A DNA stretch of 64,000 bases from Agapetus fuscipes (taxonomy: Eukaryota > Arthropoda > Insecta > Trichoptera > Glossosomatidae), in contig OX637337.1 in assembly GCA_951799405.1 (NCBI GenBank), forward strand, positions 19,838,347-19,902,346, read 5' to 3'. The notes below the pieces were generated by a model. The model saw nothing but the letters and a program-made list of their open reading frames with translations, was not told the origin of the DNA and ran no database searches. The translations under genes were made by a program, and so were the position numbers. How positions within the stretch are numbered: position 1 is the first letter of the stretch; every line of letters begins with the position of its first letter. Shown here in pieces: positions 42,866 through 52,479 of the stretch.

Positions 42866-43000
42866 TGGGTTTTTATATTGTAGGTCCACATGCGGCATGT
42901 GTTAGCGCGAAATTATACATATCTGCTTGTGGGAATGCATTTAATATAAATATTAAATGATATATATCTTTGCAGCTTAGATTAGATTAGATTAGATTAG
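42866..43000 (+). mobile_element. LINE-A 3' tail fragment (13) with (AGATT)n
   Basis: 3' half of the repeat from ggtttttatattgtaggtcc, ending in four AGATT units. Confidence 0.85.
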
Positions 43001-43104
43001 TCAACCAAAATAAAAATAAAGTAAATGATGTTTTACATTAGGCGAGCTAAAATGTAAAGAAAAAATATTTTTTAAAGGGTTTTATTTTGTTAGTAGGTAA
43101 ATAT

Positions 43105-43206
43105 TATGAAGCATGTGTAAGCTCAAACTTTGACATTTCGGCATGTGGTTGGATATTGAATATGAATCTTAAATGTTAATTTATCTTTGCAACTCGGATT
43201 ATTATA
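43105..43206 (+). mobile_element. LINE-A 3' tail fragment (14), diverged
   Basis: gaagcatgtgtaagctcaaa, gatattgaatatgaatctta, ctttgcaactcggatta. Confidence 0.65.
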
Positions 43207-45169
43207 GATTACAGAGCGTAAATTTACACCAAAATTAAACTTTGTTAACCATCTAAGTACGAATTGACAAAAAAAAAACTTTTGTACGAATAAGTAGTCA
43301 AGATTATAAACCACTTTGTAGAGCGGCAGTTACTGGTGCTTTCAATGCGTTTTTTATTTATTTTTCTCTGCTAAAATAAACATCTTCTATACGCTCGGTG
43401 CAAGCATATCAATGTCCCAGAAAGAAAAATATTGTGTTAAGAATTTTTAAAAAGCAAAATATTTGTCTTCCTTATGGTTGTGTCATATTCCATTAGAAAA
43501 TAATAGATGCATATTGAGAATCAGTTCAAAATCACTTAGAACACTCAATTTTTTTTTTGTTTTCTTTAAACTCTTTGCCTCAAGTATAAAACTTTGTGGT
43601 ATTAACAAGTGGTTGGCGAAAGGATATCCCTCTATATTATATAGGTTGGGCGCGTCAATTCATATTATAATAATTTTTCGTATACGTTGAATGCATAGAT
43701 ATCTCCAGATAGTATTATATTTTGTTCTGTGTGAAAAAATCATTGAAATCAGCTGGTAATCCATGAATAAAAGGTCTTTATTAAAAAAAGCAAAAAAATC
43801 TGCTAATAAATAGGTACGAGCTTACTTTTGTGTCACGAAAAATAGGTCAAAGATAACTCGTCCACAAATAGCTCACAGGAAACAACAAAGAACAACAGTA
43901 ATTATGAAGATTTTTTGGAGACCAAGTTTTCTGTGATGGAGCTGTCTGTGGTCGAGTGACCGATTTGTCCATGGCCGCTCTGTGTGTGTACATGTTATCT
44001 GTGACCGATTTGTCGTGGAATCGCCTAATTTATTAATACTTAATCCCATAAAACAATATGTATGTTTCAAAATGTAAATGTTTCTATCGCAACATGAAAT
44101 TTTCTACCTAGAATCTTTTATTGCATAAAAGCATCCATTCTGCTCACATGAATGGAAATGGGCTTTAATAATGCACATTTGATACTGGGGGATGTTCCAG
44201 AACATTCCCCCCTCCACCCCTCTCCATAGATACAGGCACGAGCCAACCCCTCCCCTTCCACTCCAAAACACTCCTAAGGCTTCATACAAAGAACCAACTG
44301 AATATAATAAGTTGGAAATTGTAAGCAAAAGCTACACAGTAGGTACTTACTCCAAGTAATAAATTTTACGTTTAAACTCTGCCATAGCGTTTACCTGACC
44401 TGAAAACTAACAGTCCCCCTGATAAGTGTATAAATTTTATATATAATATTTGGTGAATTTATTAACACAGTGAAAGTCCATTTTCATTTATTTTGTTTTC
44501 CATTTGAAATTTTTTAAATAAAAGTATTAATTTTAATTGATTTTTGGTTAAACGCTACTTTTGAGTTTACACATATTTTTTGTACATTTTTTTAAGCAGT
44601 CCTGATATCCAATTTTGTCAGCGCCCTTAATGGCAGTGTTTAATTTTCAATGCATCTATCCTCTTCCTCACTTGAATACTTTCAATGCATCTATTTCGCT
44701 CATTCGTGAAAATTCTTCATAAAGAGAGAAATATACATAAAACATAGCGTTTAAAAATATCAAGTACGTACCTACCTATGCTTAAACATCATTAATAATT
44801 TTGTTTTCGGTTTTATGGCCGATTCTTTTATATAATCTCAGATATTCTTTATTTGAAGTTTTTATTGATTACATGATGAATAAAAAAATATCCAAAGCGT
44901 AACAAATTCCACACTCACCTGTTTGTTATGTATATGAGGTTTTGATTCATACGAGAGTTCATCTTCTCTTTGATAATCCAATTAGGTGTAAATCGTCAAC
45001 TTCCTCCCAACATGGATTATGTTGTGTACAGGAAACGCCCAGAAGGTGAGAACTGGTCTTCCATTAACTAAGATTCCAGTCATTGAATAATTTATTGTTA
45101 CATATAAATGTTTTTAGGCTTTCACGGCTACGTTCTCGATATTGTAGCATATATTTTACACATTCAATA
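43207..45169. other. Spacer with a fold-back module
   Basis: It contains a GAC/GTC-module stretch at 43835-44030 (gtgaccgatttgtccatggc), related to 37830-38600. A C-rich patch lies at 44205-44275. No gene. Confidence 0.4.
43835..44030. repeat. GAC/GTC-module repeat, second locus
   Basis: aactcgtccacaaatagctc on the left and gagctgtctgtggtcgagtg and gtgaccgatttgtc on the right form a weak inverted structure. The words are those of the 38-kb element. Confidence 0.5.
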
Positions 45170-45600
45170 AAAATCATTTCACCTTTGTCAATTCACTCCT
45201 ATTTCAGGGAAAGTCTGCAAAAGTCACAGGCTTATGTTCATTTGAGATTTGGGTCTTATTTGGTATCTAAATAGTATGAACGCATAAAAACGGAGTGATG
45301 GGCTAAGGAATGATTTCATAGGGGATGATTTTTTTGCAAAGGAAAGGTTGGCAAGAATGCTTCTGCTTCCGCATAAAGGTAACTGGCCAGGGTAGGTTGG
45401 TGGATTGCATTCCTTTCCACAAATCAAATTAAAAAAAAAATGCAGAGTAGGTATGTGGATTTGCTAGATTTGACATTTAATTTTGTTAGTTCACGTACAG
45501 AATCAGTAAGGTAAGCGTAAATTTATACGCGTTCGCTTGTTGGAATGCTCTAAATATGAATCTAAAATGTTAAAATATCATCGCTACTTAAATTCATCTT
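45170..45600 (+). mobile_element. LINE-A tail split by another repeat
   Basis: 45170-45250 carries the block atttcagggaaagtctgcaa and ggcttatgttcatttgag. 45480-45600 carries the distal part (gtaagcgtaaatttatacgc, ggaatgctctaaatatgaa). The insert includes dispersed repeat B at 45355-45426, inverted relative to 8291-8370. Confidence 0.6.
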
Positions 45601-45947
45601 AGAGAGAAAAGATCTGGGCTAAAAAACGCCACTAAAGGAAGAATTCATACCTGACATCTTTAGAATTGCAACTAAGTGTTCAACTAAGAAAGTAAAATTC
45701 TCAATTGGAAATTCAGCTCTAATTTGTAATAAAATTTCGACGAAAAAGCTATTCCAATTTCCAAAACGTCCCTTGAAAGAAAAATATATTTCTAACATAA
45801 AATTTCGTTTGATTAAATGGATGACAGTTTAATCCTTTGATTTATCACCTCAAAACCTATAATCCGTAATCTTAATAAATTATTCGAAATTCATGTAGGT
45901 GCGTCGTGTGAGAAGTAGACCACATACATCACAATTAGTTTATCAAT

Positions 45948-46160
45948 ATGCCTAGTGGTCGGCGTGGGCAGTGAAGTGGTCCCCAAGTGGCTATGTGCGT
46001 TGAGGGTCTAGGTTCGCTGCCAGCGTGGGCAAGGGAGCACATTCCGGTCCATTGTTGTTCATAACGCAAGGAAAGTCACAAAAGAAGGCCCTTCGCTGTA
46101 TAACGTATTCATTCATATTGTGATTGGACGCAGCCTGGTTGGATTTATTGAATAAAAATC
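45948..46160 (+). mobile_element. tRNA-derived SINE-like element
   Basis: atgcctagtggtcggcgtgg resembles an A box and gggtctaggttcgctgcc a B box about 60 nt downstream, followed by a non-tRNA body (attccggtccattgttgttc). The call rests on these boxes alone. Confidence 0.4.
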
Positions 46161-46638
46161 ATCAAAGGCTTGCAATGCATGCTTCAGAATAAAAGTAACG
46201 CACGTGATATCGGAATCCTGTATTCTATTATGTGGAAAGGTCAACATGAACTTTAGTTGTAGGTACGTCTTTGTGTCAAATTCAAAATAAAATTAAATAT
46301 TCCGTAGCAACATGGGTGTATTAAGTTCTCCTGCATAAAACATATTATATTATCCACCGGTTGTTCTTCTTGGATATGAAGATTGTTCGAGTCTTGGAAT
46401 CCTTCTTCATCCGTTTCGATTATAGCAAGATAACTAAAATTTTACTAGACTCTCTGCGTTCAATGTAACCAAAGAATTTGGTCAATTCTTCGACTTAAAA
46501 ATGACCTGTACACGGCACAAAGCTACATATTTTGGGGAGGAAGTGGCGAGGCCTTTGTCCAGCGATCGAACAGCGAGGGCTGGGATGAGGAAGAAAAACA
46601 TTTCAAGTTCATTTTTTGATGTGTTTTTGTTGTTGCAG

Positions 46639-48065
46639 GTTCGGCCGGAGATGTTCCCGGTGAACAGCAGCTCAGTGTAGCGGGATCCGCAGTATGGGCG
46701 GAATGAGCGGCGTCCGCGCCGGCTGCGGCCTCGTGCTGGCAGCTGGACTGGCTGCCCTGCTAGCACTTGTAGCAAGACCAGCGCGCGGGCTCAGCGTGCT
46801 GCCGCATGACGTGCATCCAGGCTTCGGCGTCAAAAAGTTCAACACCAACGACTCTCAGAACAATCTTAACTTTAGAATACTAGACAAGGAATACTCACAG
46901 TTCTTCACTGTCCTCGGGGATGGTTTAGTTATGACGACCTCAGATCTTTCCCCGCTCATCGGAAGGCCTGTTAACCTTGTTGTGCTGGAGCAAACACCCC
47001 ACAGCACAGCAACACACATGCTTCCTCTCATAGTCCTCGATCGCAGGGACATGCTCAGGTTTAAGGCTGATGTGATGCAAGCAACGGGGCAAGTTGTAGA
47101 GAACGCACCTGTTGGAACAAAGGTTGAGAATGTTCCGATATTGCTTGCGTCATCAATTTTCAACACTGCTCCGATTATTTACAAGTTCATCTCTGGCAAC
47201 GAAGATGGATCGTTTGCCTTCCAGGATACGGTCAGTTTGAAAGTGATGCCAAATATCACTATTGAGTATGCCAAAAGAGGAGTGTGGCTCGTTACAGGGA
47301 AATCGCTGGATAGAGAAACAAAGGATGAATATAATCTCAAAATCCAAGCGAGTGATGAAATGGGTATCAAGAAAGCGGTTGCTAAAATTACGGTGCAAGT
47401 GCTCAATGAGAACGATCACGCTCCCATGTTTAAAAAGAAAATCTACCGCTTCTCTGTTAACGGAACCAGGGTTGTTGACAATTTTGGAAACGATACCGTA
47501 AAATATGAATACTTTACTGATGTTGGAAAGGTAGAAGCTACAGACGCTGATGGTGATAAGGTTGCTTATAGCCTAACCACGTTTTCTAACCTTTTCATTA
47601 TCGTTCCTCAAACTGGTCACATCAAATTGATTGGTAATCCAACTCAAACAGAAGTTGAGATTAAAGTTGATGCTCACGATGTCACAACGCCTTCTCTTAA
47701 ATCTAAGGTACCCGCGCGAGTTTTTGTAGAGTTTGTCGAACCACCAGTTAAAGTGGAAGAGATGGCTGAAGTGACAAGCAACGACATTGGTCCCCATCAT
47801 AGAGAAAAGCGAAGGGTCACCAGAGCTGTAAGACCGACCAAGAGGATCGAGTTTACCGAGGCAGATGGTGAGACGGAAGGTCGCAGCGTGTTCCAGCTGG
47901 AGAAGGAGACTGACAGGGAAACGTTCAAGATTCGCGATGATAATGTGTGGGTTTCAGTGGAGTCTAGTGGTGTTGTGAAAGTGAAAAAGAAGTGGGACTT
48001 CGAGGAACTTGGGCCGGAGAAGACCATCGACTTTTGGGTGACCATCAACAATGCAGGAAATGGAG
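46639..48065 (+). CDS. CadN: Neural cadherin gene 2, first coding exon (3'-partial)
   Basis: The exon follows acceptor tgttgcag at 46638. It has 55 nt of 5' UTR and starts at ATG 46694. Residues 1-32 form a signal peptide (VLAAGLAALLALVARPARG). Cadherin-like repeats follow (DRETKDEYNLKIQASDE, LNENDHAPMF). A basic cleavage motif HHREKRR at about residues 368-374 fits proprotein removal. After it, VRPTKRIEFTEADGETEGRS and ETDRETFKIRDDNVW are almost identical to Drosophila CadN. The exon ends at 48065 in NAGNG plus one base, donor gtaagttt. The open frame runs on to 48469 but that part is LINE-A. The next exon (IKYTDN in fly) is not in the remaining 16 kb. This makes a second, same-orientation N-cadherin 33 kb after the first. 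Confidence 0.9.
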
Positions 48066-48094
48066 GTAAGTTTTTTAAATGTAGTTTTATTACT

Positions 48095-48829
48095 ATAGCT
48101 ATAAGTATGATTGGAAAAAGACGGAGTGATAGGGTGAGGAATGATTTTGTTAGAGAGGAATGCGGTGTAAGAGAAAGTGTGAAAGTAAAGATTAAAAGAA
48201 GTATACTTAGATGGTTTGGACATTTGGAGAGAATGAATGAGGAAAGAATGACGAAGAAAGTATATGCTGCAAGAATTGATGGATGTCGTGGAAGAGGAAG
48301 ACCGAGAAAGGTATGGATGGACCAAATTTTCGAAATAGTGAGTGAATGGGATATCCAGAGTCATAATAAAAGGAGAGCTTGTATGAAAAAAGTTATGACT
48401 CTGGATGAAATGAAAGAAGTATGCAAGGACAGGAAGAAGTGGCGGCTAATCTGCAATGCTGATTTTTAATGTTGGTTTATTGGCTTGCTACATTTTTTGC
48501 ATAAGACATTTTTTACTTTTTTTGTATAGATTTATTTTTAAGGTTTTGTTGTTTTTTTATACTTAAATGTTATTTATTACTCGTATTCCTTGACTTATAG
48601 GTTGGTATGAGGCTGACCACCCATACTGTAAAAATGGTTCACTTTGCCAATGTCACCCCTGTTTCAGGGAATGTCGGCAAGAGTTGCAGGGCTTATGTTC
48701 ATTTGAGGTTTGGATTTTATTTGTAAGTACACAATCAGCACTTGTAAGCGCGAACTACACGTGTTTGTTTGTGGGCATACATCTGAGAGCTTTGAATGAA
48801 TATATCCTTGCAACTTAGATTATAGATTA
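48095..48829 (+). mobile_element. LINE-A copy: RT C-terminus plus 3' UTR, inside cadherin gene 2 intron
   Basis: From about 48095 the frame reads SMIGKRRSDRVRNDFVREEC, ILRWFGHLERMNEERMTKKV, GRGRPRKVWMDQIFE and [18 protein letters not shown], stop at 48469. After about 120 bp the ~250-bp repeat follows in the same orientation (48587 onward), ending cttagattatagatta. It is the direct counterpart of 14672-13872 on the minus strand and defines the repeat as a LINE 3' UTR. Confidence 0.85.
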
Positions 48830-50412
48830 CACTGGTCGACATTTTTTTTTTTTTTTCTGTCCCTAAAGCATAGATAATTTTTTTATATGTATTTACTATC
48901 CTTTAACACAAAATGAAACAAAAAAATTTTTTTACAGGTCAGGTTTATTTATTATTTAACAAAGTGTTTTTACACAATTCTGTCATAATATGACGGGTAC
49001 TTACTTAACAAAATTTCAAATTTAATTCAATTTAATTTTTTTTGCTCCTGATTTGCGCTTGTGGGTATCTTGAGAGTCTCTCTGCAGGGTCCAGCAATAG
49101 TCAGCCAGCATAGATGGGCTCCACTTTCCTTGGTATCGCTTCTCCATAGCCGCAATGTCCTGGTGAAATCGTTTGCGTGCTCGTCACTGACATCTCCCAT
49201 ATTTTTGGGAAAAAATTCAAGTGAGAGTGAAGAAATGTATTTTTAGTGACATGTTACATCCCATATTTTTATAGGCCATTAGCATTTCAGATACAATGCT
49301 GATATAGTCTTCACTTTTATGATTTCCAAGAAAGTTCTCGACAACATTCTTGAAGGCCGACCAAGTGGCTAGCTCAACTGGTCTCAACACTGTTTTAAAA
49401 TTCAGATCAGTCAAGATCTCCCTTATTTTTGGTCCCACGAATATTCCTTCTTTAATTTTTGCGTCGCTGATCTTAGGAAACTTTTGCTTTAAATAAGTCA
49501 TGCCATTTCCATCTTTAGACAAGCCTTTTTTACATTTCTGATTGCAGTTTTGATAAATTCAGGTCACGTACCAGATCATTTAGGTCATTTTGGTTCAACA
49601 AGTGAGGCTTTGCAGAAGTAGACACCTCCACAGAGAATTCAGAATCCGACTTTTCAGTATCCTCCTCTGATGGATTCGTTTCTAATTGAAAATTTTCTGG
49701 AGGTCTCGGTATGGGCAATGATTCGTCGTGTGGAACAGGCCTTCTAGCCGATTCGACGTTGTTTGGGTATGTGATGTGCTTCTTTTTTTTCTTTGTACAT
49801 CCTAAAATGTTTGTTATGCAGAAGTAACAATCCGTTATGTGATCTTTTGGCTCTCTCCAAATCATCGGAATCGCAAACAACATCATAGCCTTACGTGAAC
49901 CTTGTAGCCACCCCCTGAGAGTTCTTGTACATCGTACACAACTCACGTGTGGAGCCCATGACTTGTCCTGGTCACCAACTTTGCACTCAAAGTAGAGTTC
50001 ATATGCTCGTTTCTCCTAAACAGTCATGGTTTTCTTTTGAGAAATTGGTGTAAACTCACCGCACGTATAACAAATTGTCCGCACTATTTTTGCACTTTTG
50101 AGGCATTTTTACATTGTTTTCTACCACAATTTGCATAAACAAACAAAAAAACATGCGCTCATATAAAGACAGGTTAAGAAAGTAACAGCAATAGCTGCCA
50201 AAATGATAGTCGAGCCTAGTGTAGCCATATTATTAAAAAAATCAATGATAACACACGAAAAAATATGAATTTATGCATACTTTAGTAAAACATAAATTCC
50301 ATAAAAACCTGACGTGATAGAACAAAACTAATTACATATCTGAAATCAGCGTAAAATTTCCTATAAGATTTGGCTACTTTTGTTAAAGGGACAAAAAATG
50401 TGTTGACCAGTG
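48830..50412 (-). mobile_element. DNA transposon with CACTG ends (CMC/CACTA-like), decayed
   Basis: The termini CACTGGTCGACA (48830-48841) and TGTTGACCAGTG (50401-50412) are inverted with one mismatch. The similarity extends inward through a T-rich run to tgtcccta. Both flanks carry TTA (48827-48829, 50413-50415), a 3-bp duplication. CACTG ends plus a 3-bp TSD fit the CACTA branch of CMC. It is inserted at the very end of a LINE-A tail. The 1583-bp element holds one broken gene. Confidence 0.75.
49050..50106 (-). pseudogene. Broken transposon-associated ORF
   Basis: Minus-strand reading from ATG 50106 gives MPQKCKNSADNLLYVCGEFT, an in-frame stop, then YELYFECKVGDQDKSWAPH and VSCVRCTRTLRGWLQG. 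AIPMIWREPKDHITDCYFC, PVPHDESLPIPRPPENFQ and KFPKISDAKIKEGIFVGPKI follow, with more breaks. It ends in DEHAKRFHQDIAAMEKRYQG and MLADYCWTLQRDS. I recognise the set as a protein family repeated in many arthropod genomes, apparently carried by mobile DNA. I cannot name a proven function. At least one stop and one or more frameshifts make it a relic. Confidence 0.65.
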
Positions 50413-50415
50413 TTA

Positions 50416-51651
50416 TTATTATAGATAGCTACAGTAAAACATAAAACTACTTCTGCTTCTGATTCAGTCATCTTGGTAGCATTGATATACCAACACGATG
50501 TTTTTGGATGTCTACAAGTGTATATTTATGGTACACCATCCTTTTATTATTTTCCTTTGTTCTTCTTATTGAATCATTTTGCTTAACGTTTTCTCACCCT
50601 TCAGGAAAGATGAGGTCATGTGTTATGAAAAAAACAGTGAAAAGAAAGAATATGAAGCAGTCTTAGAACAGAGATTTGTCTTTAAAGGTCCCAAAAAAAT
50701 GAAGATTTTTCCCCAAAAATACACTAAATGTTACAGAACTAGAAGAAAAACCTTTTTTTAATTGACATTAGCTCAAAACGTAGGTGTGTGTTTTTAATGC
50801 AAATGGCATGAAATTTCACCGCCTACACATTTTTCGAGCGAGAATTTTCTCGGCGAAATAACACATGGAATACGTTTGGAGTTTTATTGACGCTCGCATT
50901 ATCATATTTTCTCGGGAAAACAGCGGTGAACAGAACAAGAAAAGCCATTAGAAAAGCAATATGTGGGATTTGTCAGGCGCTTAGTTTTTCGAAAGTAATT
51001 CAGGCATTTCCATGTGGCGGGCCCTTACATGCCAATATAGACCTCAGCGCCTCTAGGAGAGTTTCACTTCGTAGTGTCTTGAATTTGACGACCATGTCTT
51101 GAAGGGCATTTGGTGTGTGGTATTGACATTATGTAGTTTCAATTTTGAATGAAAAACTCTTTACCTTACTTTTCTTCTTCTTGTTTAAGATAAATGATCT
51201 GCTATAAAACAGGAATTGCCCTCTTAAAAAGTAGAGCAACAGATATCGCTTATTTTAATAAGGGGTCTTCTTCAAAGCAACTTTGATAAAAGCTTTTTAA
51301 TAATTGAAAAAACTTTTTAATTAACAGTTTTTTTTTCATATATTAAGTATGTATACATAATATTGATTCACAAAAATACTTGTCGTGATCAAATTTTTTT
51401 TTTTGAGTTGACTTTGTAAGCCTCTATTACATTTTACAAAAACCAATAATTTGTACTTCGTGTTTTGTATAACAATTGTAATTTCTGTAGTTTTTGTAAC
51501 AAATTTTTCTAGTTCTCTCATAAACATTTATCTTAATCTGACCCTACTAAAAAATTAACTATCTTATATAACGCAATAAGTTTAGATCTCTGAAAAAACT
51601 TCCTTTTGTATTGCCATTACATTAACTCCATTAAAAATCCGTAATATTAAC
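50416..51651. other. Intron of cadherin gene 2, nothing recognised
   Basis: AT-rich. Short ORFs at 50579-50761 and 50887-51102 have no recognisable domains. Confidence 0.4.
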
Positions 51652-51905
51652 CTTCTGACTTATAGGTTGGTATGAGGCTGACCACCGATACTGTAAAAAA
51701 TGGTTCACTTTGCCAATGTCACCCCTGTTTCAGGGAAGGTCGGCAAAAGTTGTGGGGCTTATGTTCATTTGAGGTTTGGATTTTATTTGTAAGTACACAT
51801 TCAGCATTTGTAAGCGCGAACTACACTTGTTGGTTTGTGGGCATACATCTGGGAGCTTTAAATGAATATATCCTTGCGACTTAGATTATAGATTATAGAT
51901 TATAG
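51652..51905 (+). mobile_element. LINE-A 3' tail copy (15)
   Basis: Close relative of the 48587-48829 copy (ggattttatttgtaagtaca). It ends in a gattata-type repeat. Confidence 0.9.
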
Positions 51906-52019
51906 ATCCTCATTCTCATAATCTTTCCTGCAAATTAGACGCATTCTGCCTACATTCTGCCTGGTTTGTCTTAAAAAAAATTCTGGCACCGGGCTGGAAA
52001 GTCATCAGCGTATGGAGGT

Positions 52020-52023
52020 ATAT
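52020..52023 (+). repeat. LTR element target-site duplication, left
   Basis: ATAT flanks the left LTR and recurs at 55002-55005. Confidence 0.6.
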
Positions 52024-52479
52024 TGTTACGTTTTACCTTAGGGTTCTTTTAATTAAAACACAAGTTTAACACAAGTTAGCCATACAGTTTATTTACACAG
52101 ACTTTCTTACAATAGATTTATTTTTAACAGACTTATTCTAACAGATTTATTTTAACACACTTATTTATTTCGTACAGATTACATTTATTTTACACCATAT
52201 TGGTCGCCCTAGTAACTAGATATTCCTCTGTGTGAGTGCTTCGAAGACTGACTCCCTTCAGCCGAATGTCGCCCTTCTTATAGCGGAACCTAGGGGCCAT
52301 TCTAGCCTGCCCTAGAAAGTTCCACTACCACAGTTGTATAGACGATTCTGGACATATTTATTTCATGAAGAGTCCATTTCCTACCTACATACACACCTTA
52401 CAATTACAATCGTCTGGCCCAGAACATTCCCTCAAAACACACGCACACCAACAAGCATCTACCAGTGTATTTCGTTACA
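52024..52479 (-). repeat. 3' LTR
   Basis: 456 bp, identical by eye to 54546-55001. In sense orientation it contains TATAAG, a TCAGTC initiator 33 nt downstream, and several AATAAA signals. Confidence 0.92.

Noticed and set aside
48066..48469. C-terminal 134 residues of the 591-codon frame beginning at 46694
   Set aside because: A consensus donor lies at 48065/48066 and the following residues are LINE-A RT C-terminus, so they are not part of the normal cadherin.
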